A stretch of DNA of 64,000 nt from Epiperipatus broadwayi (lineage: Eukaryota; Onychophora; Udeonychophora; Euonychophora; Peripatidae), in the NCBI GenBank assembly GCA_028023455.1, contig JAQFVV010006271.1, forward strand, positions 3,496,673 through 3,560,672. Reading direction: 5' to 3'. The position numbers were made by a program, and so were the translations under genes. Each line of letters begins with the position of its first letter. Positions within the stretch are counted from its first letter, which is position 1. Below the pieces are notes generated by a model. It was not told the origin of the DNA, ran no database searches, and saw only the letters and a program-made list of their open reading frames with translations. Below, one piece after another: positions 12,851-32,591 of the stretch.

Positions 12851-15800
12851 AAGATAAAATATTTTTGTTAAAAGATTCTTATGTAATCTCAGAAAATGGA
12901 AATGATTGTTTTATAAATGAAATGAAAAGCAAACTAGCCCTTGGGGCTCTTATATAAAAAAGTCAGATAAAAGAGATAGATAAGAGAACAAAAATAGATG
13001 TCCAATAGAAGCAGCAAAGAATTTCTCAGAACTTAATGAAAATGATTGGAACAGGAAACTATGACCAATGAATCCAGAGGATTAGATTACTATAAAAAGA
13101 AAAATATCCAAATTAAGAACAGTTACAGCTTGATTTTTTTTGAGAGGCATGATAAGATGTGCTTGTCACACTCTGTCATGGATTTCAAATAAAATGATTG
13201 TTGAATTATGAATGGTACTGTTGTAGACCCTTAATAATATGGGTACTAAAATTAAATAGTACCAGGATTGAACCAGCTAAGTCAGCCTCCAGATTGAGAA
13301 CTATGGTATGAACAATAGACCGGTCTTCAATGAAAGTCTTCATGGGAATTGGCAGCAGGAACATGGAGCTCTTCTACTGTAAGATATAAATGGAAATTTT
13401 TTTTTTAAAAAAATTAAGAACTTTCAAGATTTGACAAGCTAAACCTATTTTTTTTAAAATGAACTTTAATCTGACTTTTCAAATCCATTATTAATGTTTA
13501 GTCTTTATACATTTGAGTTTTCTAAAATTCATTTCCATTTATTGATATTTTGTTCCTTTAAGTGTTATTATGATTTTTGTTTTTCATTACACTAAACTTA
13601 ATAAATGCTAAATTTATTTCTGGTGTGAATGGTTGCTTAGATTTGTAAAGTTATATTAGTTTAATTAAGGGAAGGTAAATCTTAGGTTATTTGTTTCATA
13701 GTTAAATTGGGTCAATGGATTGGATATATTGGTGTAATTAATAAATGTAGTATGAGTGCCGCTACATACAGGATCACCTTATATGCTGCACTTGGGTGAA
13801 ATAAGCCTTTCTTATTGACCATCAGAGACAGATGGTAATTCCTGCTTCTTGGATCACCACTTTTGCCTATGGAATGGGATAGTAAGACAGAAAATGCAGT
13901 GGCTTCCTATGGAGTTTGTTTTATTGTCCTTCTTGCCAGACAGATGTAGTATTCCTGTACTGGACAAGAGTCAATGTCTTCTAAAACCATGCCTGTTCAG
14001 ATGTGCATTCCAGACAGTATGGTATTTGTTCTGTCATATTCATGCTGCATTGAATACATCGATAGATCAGATGGATTGACATTGGTTTCGCTGTGAACTT
14101 TTGACCTAAGGTTAAATAAGGGATAAAATATTTTCTTTTCAAATGCCATCTATGTTGTTTATTCATACTTGACACTCTTAAAATATTATCAAATTCATCT
14201 GTGCTCATTGTTAAAAACAAAAATTTAAATTTAAAAACTATTAACCAACCTTAAATAATAATTTTTATTCCTCAATTTTATTTATATGTACGTTAATAAA
14301 TGTTTGTGTGTTAATTACTGGCAGTGGCATATTTTATTTTTGTTAATATTGAAGAGATATTTTAAGCAAGTTTTATATTAAATCTCCGTGTCTCCATGAA
14401 CTAGTGACTATGGGTTGATGGTCAGAATAAAATATATATATATATAATTTTTTTTAAACTTATGTGTCTGCCTCCTATATAAATTTTTCATGTTCCAAAT
14501 GCCTGGTGGCATGCTGTATGGCAGATATGGTAAGACCCCCAAAATATCTGACTGTTATAATTCAATTATAACCATCGGATGATTAATAGAGTCTCCAGTA
14601 TTACCATATTAGCCATAGAGGATGACGCCAGGTGATTTGAACCTTGAAAAATTATAGAGTAGGCAGATACATACTGTTAAAGATCCAACTTTACATATGT
14701 TATTATTCCAATCATCAGCCCAATGCCACTAGCTCAATGAGACACAGAGATTTATAAAATATAAATTCTTAAAATATTTTACAATGTAAAAAAATAACCA
14801 AGCCTCAGCATGTAATAACACACACAAACATTTATTTAAACATATATAAGATTTTGAATCATTTTAGTATCACTTTTACCTTAAAATTTAACTTACATTT
14901 TAACTTGGATTTTAGAATTTCATTTACATTTTAACTTTTATAAGTTCACACAGATGAGTTTAATATTTTATTAGAGTGTTGAGTATGAATAGACTACATA
15001 GATTGCATTTGAAAAAAATTCTTTCCCTGATTTAATCTTAGGCCAAATGTTCGCAGTTATACCAATGTCAATCCATCTGAAATAATAATGTATTCAATGT
15101 AGCATGAATATGACAGCACAAATACCATACTGTCAGGAGTGTACACCTTAACAGCATGGTTATAATTGAAAACATTGTCTCTTGTTCAGTACAGGAATGT
15201 TAGATCTGTCTGGTGAGAGAACAATAAAAAAAACTTTATAGGAATGTATTGTGGTCCTTTTTGCTGACTTACAATCCCATTCCATAGGCAAAGGGGTGAC
15301 CCAATGAACAGGGAATATTGTCTGTCTCTGATGGTCAATATGAAAGGCTTATTTCACCCGGTTCTGGTGTATAAGGTTATCCTGCATGTAGCAGACCTCA
15401 TACTACATTTACTAATTACACCAATATATCCAATCCCTGAACCCAATTTAACTATGAAACTAATAACCTAAGATTTATCCTCATTTAATTAAACTAATAT
15501 AACATTACAAATATATGCAGCCATCCATGCCCAACTTAAATTTACATTTAAAAAATGATAATAAAAACTTAAAAGAATGAAAAAATAAATTATTGGAAAT
15601 TATTTTAAAAAAATACATTCACTAAAATATTTAATAAATAAGTTAATCAGATAGCAAATTTTACTTCTATTTAAATCTTGAGAGGTTTAGAATTTATAGT
15701 TATTATTGTTTTCAAATTAATGTTCATTAGAGTTCATAAAGTTCTTATGGTTTTAAAAAGCCATGCATAACAGTTGCTTACATGTTGGAGCCAGTATTAA

Positions 15801-16270
15801 TCCCCCCCCAATGTCCTATGGTCCACAATGTAGGAAAACGATTGGTCATTTCTTTTTTTTCTTTTTTTTAGCAAAACTGAAGGGATTGAAGAGTGCATCT
15901 TTCTAATCCCTTCTCCTTCAACTCTAGCACTCATATCTTCTTTCACATCTCTATCCTCACTCAGCTCTTTCTTCTCTCAATATAATTTATTTCCAAACTT
16001 TTTCTTTTATATTACAATTTTGGATTGAGTGGTCATTACGTCATGATGATAGTGATGGTCTTTTTGTGTCCTGAGGGATTTATTTTATTGACCATTAGTT
16101 TCTATTGTTTTTTTCTCTCCTATCTGACATTTACTTATACATTTTGCAATGCCCAAGGGCTAGCTTACTTTTAACTAATTAAAATAATCATTTCCATTTT
16201 ACAATAGCATTAATTAATTTATTGTACATTATTTTATCTTTAAATCTTTCAAGTCTTTTGATTAATATTT
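12850..16270. repeat. Large imperfect palindrome (inverted repeat, arms about 1.7 kb)
   Basis: The left arm (about 12,850-14,563) is matched in reverse complement by the right arm (about 14,565-16,270). Anchors include CTAGCCCTTGGG near 12,940 against its complement near 16,155, TCAGAGACAGA near 13,825 against the complement near 15,335, GATTGACATTGG near 14,075 against 15,067-15,080, and GTCTCCATGAACTAGTG near 14,390 against about 14,740. The arms meet at a short perfect hairpin, GTTATAATT-C-AATTATAAC, at 14,555-14,573. The arms are clearly diverged (I estimate 20-25%), so the structure is old and not a simple assembly error. ORFs in the arms have no recognisable family. Confidence 0.75.
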
Positions 16271-16457
16271 AGTTTTAAAACTTTTTCTCTTTTTAATAAA
16301 GTTTTCTTTTAATAATTTTTCATCTGTGTGATTTATGTAAAGGTTACATGACTTTTAACTTTCAATTTTCATTCCTAAAAAAAAGAAGTTTTTATTTGCA
16401 AACTTTTTAATATTTAATTTTTTAAAAATAAATAATGTAATGGTGTGTGTGCCCATT

Positions 16458-17092
<635 letters not shown>

Positions 17093-17164
<72 letters not shown>
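17093..17164. repeat. (TA)n microsatellite between PLE fragment 1 and solo LTR
   Basis: About 72 bp of TA dinucleotides; one end is the PLE 3' end and the other the gypsy solo LTR. Confidence 0.97.
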
Positions 17165-22837
<5,673 letters not shown>

Positions 22838-23106
22838 AGAGCCAATGTTAATATATAAATACAAGCAAAATTTAATTAATTGGCAAGCAGCAAATGTTAA
22901 GATAACAGAATTATGGGAAAGTTGACATTGGATTATGGGAAAGTTGACATTTTAAATGTGATAGTTGACAAAGCTACAACGTAGTGAAAGCGCTTCTAAG
23001 TTATAGTTATACATATAATTTTTATTGACTTTTAATTACTGTATTTTCAAATATTTATTTATAGAGTTACGTATATTATTTTGAAGAAATACAGACATCG
23101 ATTTGT
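22838..23106 (+). other. PLE fragment 2 3' UTR
   Basis: Non-coding tail between the EN stop and the TA tract. It contains a short direct duplication around 22,910-22,950 (ATTATGGGAAAGTTGACATT twice) and the ribozyme-like fold. Confidence 0.6.
22957..23020 (+). ncRNA. Hammerhead-ribozyme-like fold in PLE fragment 2
   Basis: Downstream of the EN frame the order of elements is that of a type I hammerhead. A stem I strand ends UAG (22,962-22,964). It is followed by UUGACAA (core position of CUGANGA) and then stem II, GCUAC-AAC-GUAGU (22,973-22,985). Next come GAAA (22,986-22,989), a minimal stem III GC/GC, the NUH triplet CUU (22,993-22,995), and CUA pairing back to UAG. AUGU (22,957) and ACAU further out can also pair. 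Two core positions differ from consensus (C3 to U, G8 to A), so activity is doubtful. Hammerheads with very short stem III are known in PLEs. Confidence 0.5.
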
Positions 23107-23113
23107 ATATATA

Positions 23114-23192
<79 letters not shown>
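23105..23192. repeat. (TA)n microsatellite at PLE 3' end
   Basis: About 88 bp of TA dinucleotides with a single phase slip near 23,120. Confidence 0.97.
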
Positions 23193-23196
<4 letters not shown>

Positions 23197-24785
23197 AGCC
23201 TACAGAGCCAACCTGCTGACTGCCACCAAAACTCACCCATCTCTAGAGAAGAGCCCTTCTGGATGGATGATGATGGGATAACATAGCATATTAACAACAA
23301 TATTTGCCAGGGCACCAAATTGTAATCATAATGAAATTTACTTATGCCAATCATTATTGATCAATGATTTCTTTAATAATTTATAATAATATTCCATGAA
23401 TGGATTAATTGCTCATTATTGAATGCACAAAACACTGAGTGCAGTTTACAAATAACTCTAATAATTTTATAAATTGTGTATTTATTGGAGAGAAAGAAAA
23501 TTTAAGCTCAACTTCCCATTGTAATTTCACTCTCTCAGCAAACTCCCATCCATTTTCCATCAAAGTCACAATTAAATTTTTAAAAGAATTAAAATATTTC
23601 TATGTCCATATTCATCCTTCTGATTCATTCCACCATCACACTCACATTCATACTTTATCTGTACTACTATATGACTTCATTCTAAAATTTTCCTTTTTGC
23701 TAACTCACTTTTACCCTCTGATAATCTCCCCTCAGGGCTTTAGAATAGTAATGTCTGGAAGTCTATATATTTTTTTATGAATGATTAGTGATAAAGAAAT
23801 ACTCTCCCAGTGATGTCCTCCATAATTGACCTTTGCTGAATCTAACAGCCAATGTCCACTTACTCTAAATTTCCAATAATTATGCTTAAGTTTTTAAATA
23901 TAAATTTTGAAAAATAACATCTTATAAACACTTTGATACCTAAAGAAAAATTATTAACAAGTTCATTTGGGAATGTATTTGAATACAGTGGATGGATAAA
24001 TGATTTATGTCCACCCACTGCACTATATATCACACAATAATTCTACCAAATATTATACAGCTTTAATCTAAATGTCCTGAATTATTCTAGTAACATTCTG
24101 AAATTGTGAATTTAATTCTGCAGTATTTGATAATTTTATAAAATAATCTTTTAAATAAATTTTACCTGATATGATTTAACAAAGTGAGTTATATTTTAAA
24201 TTTAATTGAAAGTGTATTGATGCATGACTGTGATTTCTAGAATGTATTAGACAACAAAATATTGAGTCATAGACAAAATTTTATTTTAAAACAACAATTT
24301 TATTAAAAAATATAACTTTAAAAATATCTACATTATTTATACATTTCACATGGCTTTCCTCTGTTCTTTAACCGAATATAAAAAATTCACAAAATAAATA
24401 GCTGATCTTGCTATGTTATAAAATAATAAATATTATTAAATTCTTACTAATCCAGGTTTACACTTGCCATGGGATAAAATGATTATACTATTTACTTTAA
24501 CAATTAATGTTGAAATATAATAAATATCAAATTTCTGCCTATATTATATACTTTCACACAAAATGATTTATTTTATGATTAAACAAAGATAACACTCCAT
24601 ATAATAAGGAGCTAATAATTTACATTAATTAATTTCAACCTAATATTCTTTAACACTATGCTTTAAACTGGAGATATTTTATGCATTGTTTACTTTTTCA
24701 TGAATCGAATTACTATTAAAGTGTTTAAAAATAGTACTTGATCATTTTTACATGCATATAATCACATACTATTGCCCCTACACCA
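23193..24785. other. Non-coding AT-rich stretch
   Basis: I see no supportable gene. A slightly GC-richer block at 23,195-23,280 may be an unrecognised repeat fragment. ORFs here are short and lack motifs. Confidence 0.4.
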
Positions 24786-24786
24786 A

Positions 24787-24870
<84 letters not shown>
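24786..24870. repeat. (ACT)n trinucleotide microsatellite
   Basis: About 28 copies of ACT, followed by a degenerate ACC/ACCATC-rich tail to about 24,925. The poly-Thr ORF across it is an artefact. Confidence 0.97.
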
Positions 24871-24871
<1 letters not shown>

Positions 24872-25598
24872 GCTACCACCATAACCACCACTACAGTGGC
24901 CATCACCACCATTACCACCACCACCTTAGTTGATTTACCATTCCAGCGAAGTTCTCATCTGATTGCAGTTATAATTTTAGATACAGACTGCTTACTACAG
25001 TTACTCCCTGTGTTTTAATTCTTAAATTCAATATTTAACTAAATTATTTTTGGCTCTTATTAGTGAAACAAAGCATTTAAATAATGAAATGTCTCAGTAC
25101 AATAAATCTCACATGTAATCCACACTCATTAAGAAACATCACATTAATTTTATGACCCTGTAGACAGCATTCATAACTGATAATTTTCTGTGCTCCAAAT
25201 ATGTACACCCATAAGGAAACAAAGTCAGCATTAACATAAGGGTAGGCAGAAACTCGAATAAGAAAAAAATACCTTTTTATTAAGGTTAAGGTATGCTAGG
25301 ATTTATTGCTAGTCATACAGGGATACATGGGTATGCCTAACACACTCTATTCATCAATAAAGATGTAGAAATAGCTAAGTGGGAAACTCACTAATTAAAC
25401 ATCTAAGTGAGCTAGTTAAGCTACAACTGCACTAGCTAAGTGGTGATTCTTTAACCAACTATGTTTACAAGAATGTCCCACTAATTTGTACACATAAAAA
25501 TTTACACTTAAACTCCCTCTACAAAATATTGCACTAACACATGAGCCAACAATTTTCAAAGTATCAATTAGTTTACATCTAACTCAATTCAACTTTTA

Positions 25599-28196
<2,598 letters not shown>

Positions 28197-28235
<39 letters not shown>

Positions 28236-28290
28236 GAATTTGACCATTACATATATATATATATATATATATATATTGTAATGGTCATAT
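28197..28290. repeat. Two (TA)n tracts with inverted-repeat flanks
   Basis: TGACCATTACA at 28,241 and TGTAATGGTCA at 28,277-28,287 are reverse complements on either side of a TA tract, forming a potential hairpin. The second is the terminus of the following solo LTR. Confidence 0.7.
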
Positions 28291-29048
28291 TTGTACATTC
28301 ACACAACAAAATCCAGAGTTCTGGCAAATTATACCAAAGGTGATCTAGATGCGGGGTTGAGACCTTGAATTTGATCGCACCTCAGATCCTTCACCAATAC
28401 TCCATGACTTACTACCCTATGAATAACATATATGAAGTTACACTCGGAATTTCTTAGTTTGCATGTCGGCAGTAGCAAGAGTGAAGCAAGAGACTCAAGG
28501 AATATTAACCAAATACTATTATATAAATACACACACATCTACTGCTGACTAGATAATGCATATATTAATAAGTAACACAATATTAAAAAACTTAACTAAG
28601 ATTTAGGTTTAAGAGATTTGACTAAGATTTGGGATGGATTACAAATAAAATTCAACACAGAATTATAATTTAATATATTTTAATTAATAAATATAAGTTA
28701 AATAATCAAGAGTGCATTAAAGGACACACACAGATGTAAACAATGATGAGCAAGTAACAGAATTTTATCTGATGCACTATAATTTAAGAGTTTGTTACAA
28801 GTTTAATAATCTACAGTTTCTATTCACACTTAATTTCATTATGCCCGACCTATTAGGCATGTGATGGTTAAGTCTGTGCAAGAATGACTAACATTTAATA
28901 AAAGTCATTTACTAACACTTAACAAGCTACAATAAGCTCTCTATGCAGATTATATATGTATAATCAAATTACAAGTTAAGATCAATGCTGAAATATTAAA
29001 TTATGGAGGGATGAACTGGAACTTTGTAGTATTACTTACTGATACTAT

Positions 29049-29125
<77 letters not shown>

Positions 29126-30650
29126 CTAGAGGAGTGTGCACCTCAAATATGTAGTTAATCAGGGGATTCAGTACTAAGTACTTGGGTCTTGTGGACTGTA
29201 TGACTCACTGTGAATAAATTGAACATAATAGTTCAATGATCGGAGCAGCTTATAAAAACATTCTGGACCCTCATGTTCCAGTTCTAAAGAAGAGCTGTCC
29301 AACCAAAAAAGATGGGGTTGCCATTAAAACCAGAAGCCTGTTCATATAAAAAAAATATTCCCCCAAGGCATATATGGATGTATGTGCTTCCTAAAGACAT
29401 ACTCACAACACTAAACATAATATTACTTAACTAAAAGTATGCAAAATTCTAGTTTCATTCCATGAAACTACCGTATGTCAGTTCATTAATTAGCATTCTT
29501 AAAACATGCTAAAAATACTTAAAAGGAATCTGAGTTCTTAATAAATCTGCACAGTTTATAATATAAATTAAGAGAGGGTCAAAGCATATCTGGGACTTAA
29601 CCAATATGGATAATATGATTTATATCTCATTCTTGTATTTATTAACTAATTAATTTATTACTTGCAAACCTAATTATAATAATAATAGTAAGATAAACAT
29701 AATAGCTTAACAAAAATATTTACTTTTCAGATTGGAGATCTGAGTCTTTGTGTGCTAAAGAACAACATTACTTAATTTGGAGGAAGCCTCTAATCATCTC
29801 TTCTTCTCAAACTTTATTCATAAAATAAATCTTTGTTCTGAACTGGGCATAGCATAATTTTTAAAACAAATATATCAGAACAAATAAGGAGGCATGATGA
29901 CAGATTAGAAGATAGAATAATAACTGCATAAGTTATTATTAACAAGCATTTAAAGTTTATATTTTAAATTAATAAATAGATAAGTTTACATATATTAATT
30001 TGTCAGAATTTTAGCATAATTTTAAATCATAATTTACAATTTAGATAGCTTTTAAATTCATTAAAACATTTTACAGTTTAAAAGTTTTTGCACAATTAAT
30101 ATTAGCTAGCTTAGAGATTTAGACATTCATTTATAAAGTTTTTAAAGTTATTTTAAAGAGCTCTGCAGGAAAATTGTTACCAAATCTTCTCTGTTGAAGC
30201 TTCTCAGTAGCTGATCATCATTATTCTTGGATGGGCTTGTGTGATGTCTTCTGATGCTTTCTTCTTAGCAAACTGGTGGGGTTTGAACTCTGGCTTGAGC
30301 ATTGATCATCCACCACAAAAGGAGCAGCAGTGGTTGTTATTACTAAAAGTTCTCATGGTAAAAAATTAATGAGTGAATCTCTTTAAGCAAAATTTGAAGT
30401 TATTTATGTCAGAAAAATTGGTAATTTGAGTGACCTGTTTATAACTTTTTACAAAGTTTTCTTAGTAATTAAAAATGCATCAAATAAAAATGTTGGCACT
30501 TTTTGGTGAAACAAAAATAGTCAAACAGGTCACTCCATATTCTTAGTTTTTTATTTTCAAAAGACATTAAAATTCTGAATACAAGTTTGATTAATTACTT
30601 GCAGATGATTGCAGATGATTTTTTAAGAATTACATTTTTTTTATAAAAAC
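28277..30650 (-). mobile_element. Diverged solo LTR related to LTRs A and B, inverted
   Basis: Reading the minus strand recovers the same landmarks as copies A and B in order. They are a block with CATATATG-CATTCATA-GGTAGTAAGTCA (28,395-28,450), a TTTGATC/GGTCTCAA segment (28,350-28,390), GGACAGCTCTTCTTTAGAACTGGAACATG-like text around 29,275-29,310, and the CCCAGATATG block near 29,590. It begins at TGTAATGG, the counterpart of the TTACA end. A (TA)n tract sits inside at 29,051-29,124. The far end (about 30,650) is approximate, because the matching part of A/B is cut or too diverged. Clearly an older copy. Confidence 0.6.
29051..29124. repeat. (TA)n microsatellite inside the inverted solo LTR
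   Basis: About 74 bp of TA dinucleotides with no counterpart in copies A and B, so it expanded or was acquired after divergence. Confidence 0.97.
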
Positions 30651-30800
30651 AAATAACTTTTTTTAAAAGAGTTTATATATATATATATGACTACTCTGGA
30701 ATTGCAATTTATATATGAAAACCTTTAAATAAATAATTTTTAAGTAAATATAATGCAAATTTAAATTAATTTAAAAGAACTGTAATGCTTTTAAATCTAT

Positions 30801-30817
30801 TGTATTATGGCTTCTTT

Positions 30818-30858
<41 letters not shown>

Positions 30859-30900
30859 CCATAATACAATAGTTTTGATATATATATATATATATATATA
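30801..30900. repeat. Two (TA)n tracts, each at the centre of an inverted repeat
   Basis: CTATTGTATTATGGC before the first TA tract is matched by GCCATAATACAATAG after it. TTTTGATA before the second tract is matched by TATCAAAA after it. Two nested hairpins in 100 bp lie directly at the outer edge of the PLE palindrome. Confidence 0.85.
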
Positions 30901-30955
30901 TCAAAACTACCCCAAATCTAAAATTAAACCAGACCAGCATAAAAATAATATCGAA

Positions 30956-30999
30956 ACACAACCTAAGGTTTCACTGCTACAAGCAGACTTCTCAAGAGT
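30956..30999 (-). ncRNA. Hammerhead-like fold, left-arm copy
   Basis: Mirror of the fold at 32,395-32,438: UUGAGAA (30,995-30,989), stem II, GAAA, CCUUAGG short stem III, then UU and GUGU. Here the 5' strand of stem I reads ACUC instead of ACAC, so one pair is lost relative to the right arm. Confidence 0.4.
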
Positions 31000-31036
31000 A
31001 AAGAACTACAAAAAAAACCACACATTATATATACTA

Positions 31037-31642
31037 TTAAAAACTACCCACAAATCCATTCACTTCCCATCCACCCTTAATATTAAAAGAACTCCTAAAT
31101 AAGTTAATTGCTTCAGAATAATAAATTTTCAATAATAAAGACTCTTTAATTCTTCTTTTGATTTCATTTCTCTCAAAGAAGACAACCTTAGATTCATCAA
31201 AATAAATAGTGTGGCCTGTATCTTTTTCATGGACATACAAAGCAGAACTAAGATATCTATTTTTAACTCTACTTTTATGAACCTTTATTCTTTCATTTAA
31301 ACTCAAACTACTCTGACCTATGTAAACCTTCTTACAAAATAAACAAGGAATAAAATATACCACACCAGGAATAGTCTTTCTATCAAAAACTTCTTTTGTA
31401 TTATTTAATAAATTATTCAATGTAACACCCCTTTTCCAAGCAATTTTCTTATTTCCAAACAATTTACTATTTCTACACACAATTTTATAAGAAAACAATT
31501 TAAATGGCAAAGAAATAAAATCATATTTTTCTTTAACCTTTACATCCTTACAAATATTACTATTAAATAAAATACTTTTAACAAATTTATCAGAGTATCC
31601 AACACTCAAATAATCTTTATAAAATTGATATTTCTGAAACAA
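31037..31642 (-). CDS. PLE RT C-terminus plus GIY-YIG endonuclease (5'-truncated, open)
   Basis: 201 residues. The first ~90 (YDFISLPFKLFSYKIVCRN, NKKIAWKRGVTLNN) resemble the region between RT thumb and endonuclease in PLEs. Then comes IPGVVYFIPCLFCKKVYIGQ, an unmistakable GIY-YIG core with C-x2-C before YIG. It continues NERIKVHKSRV (conserved Arg, His), ALYVHEKDTGHTIYFDESKVV (PLE-type H-x-TGH-x-D motif) and FFERNEIKRRIKESLLL with the conserved Glu. The EN domain looks complete and unbroken. The RT catalytic core is missing, so the copy cannot be autonomous. The Met used as start is internal to the parent protein. Confidence 0.75.
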   Translation of the reverse strand: MFQKYQFYKDYLSVGYSDKFVKSILFNSNICKDVKVKEKYDFISLPFKLFSYKIVCRNSKLFGNKKIAWKRGVTLNNLLNNTKEVFDRKTIPGVVYFIPCLFCKKVYIGQSSLSLNERIKVHKSRVKNRYLSSALYVHEKDTGHTIYFDESKVVFFERNEIKRRIKESLLLKIYYSEAINLFRSSFNIKGGWEVNGFVGSF

Positions 31643-31746
31643 AGCTACCCCACTAGAATTATTTAATTTAATATTCCTATGACAATAATTCCTTAAAGCA
31701 GCTGCTTTATGAGATACAGACTGATAAATTAAATAATTCTAGTGGG

Positions 31747-32356
31747 GTGGCTTTGTTTCAGAAATATCAATTTTATAAAGATTATTTGAGTGTTGGATAC
31801 TCTGATAAATTTGTTAAAAGTATTTTATTTAATAGTAATATTTGTAAGGATGTAAAGGTTAAAGAAAAATATGATTTTATTTCTTTGCCATTTAAATTGA
31901 CTTCTTATAAAATTGTGTGTAGAAATAGTAAATTGTTTGGAAATAAGAAAATTGCTTGGAAAAGGGGTGTTACATTGAATAATTTATTAAATAATACAAA
32001 AGAAGTTTTTGATAGAAAGACTATTCCTGGTGTGGTATATTTTATTCCTTGTTTATTTTGTAAGAAGGTTTACATAGGTCAGAGTAGTTTGAGTTTAAAT
32101 GAAAGAATAAAGGTTCATAAAAGTAGAGTTAAAAATAGATACCTTAGTTCTGCTTTGTATGTCCATGAAAAAGATACAGGCCACACTATTGATTTTGATT
32201 AAGCTAAGGTTGTCTTCTTTGAGAGAAATGAAATCAAAAGAAGAATTAAAGAGTCTTTATTATTGAAAATTTATTATTCTGAAGCAATTAACTTATTTAA
32301 GAGTTCTTTTAATATTAAGGGTGGATGGGAAGTGAATGGATTTGTGGGTAGTTTTT
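31747..32356 (+). pseudogene. PLE GIY-YIG endonuclease, right-arm copy with a stop
   Basis: Same protein as 31,037-31,642 (minus): PGVVYFIPCLFCKKVYIGQ and NERIKVHKSRV are identical. The frame is cut at about 32,200, where the left-arm FDESKVV reads FD-stop-AKVV. Three changes cluster within about 15 bases there. Downstream, FFERNEIKRRIKESLLL through to NGFVGSF is still readable to 32,356, so the stop is recent. Confidence 0.75.
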
Positions 32357-32394
32357 AATAGTATATATAATGTGTGGTTTTTTTGTAGTTCTTT

Positions 32395-32438
32395 ACACTT
32401 GAGAAGTCTGCTTGTAGCAGTGAAACCTTAGGTTGTGT
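32395..32438 (+). ncRNA. Hammerhead-ribozyme-like fold in the PLE 3' region
   Basis: The order is: stem I strand ACAC (32,395-32,398); UUGAGAA; stem II CUGC-UUGUA-GCAG (32,408-32,420); GAAA (32,422-32,425); CC-UUA-GG short stem III; the NUH triplet GUU (32,432-32,434); then GUGU (32,435-32,438), pairing with ACAC. All parts of a type I hammerhead with a minimal stem III are present in order. The first core box departs from CUGANGA (UUGAGAA), so cleavage needs testing. Confidence 0.5.
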
Positions 32439-32528
32439 TTTGATATTATTTTTATGCTGGTCTGGTTTAATTTTAGATTTGGGGTAGTTTTGATTTTATA
32501 TTGACTAGTTTAGATTTATGCTTGTAAT

Positions 32529-32529
<1 letters not shown>

Positions 32530-32591
<62 letters not shown>

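Larger units (their letters stand above)
30901..31670 (-). mobile_element. PLE 3'-end copy, left arm of a 770 bp palindrome
   Basis: This arm is the reverse complement of 31,725-32,494, with only scattered differences and equal length. It carries the intact open frame 31,642-31,037 (minus). The arms are separated by 54 bp (31,671-31,724). Confidence 0.85.
31725..32494 (+). mobile_element. PLE 3'-end copy, right arm of the 770 bp palindrome
   Basis: Reverse complement of the left arm over its full length. It shares the start TAAATTAAATAATTCTAG and the end GGGGTAGTTTTGA. The next sequence leads within about 40 bp into a TA tract. Confidence 0.85.

Noticed and set aside
13849-14079. 76-residue Cys/Phe-rich ORF in the palindrome arm
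   Set aside because: The matching sequence in the other arm is not open and there is no recognised family.
24752-25018. Poly-Thr ORF, and poly-Ile/Tyr/Leu ORFs at 25,589-25,876
   Set aside because: Translations of trinucleotide microsatellites.
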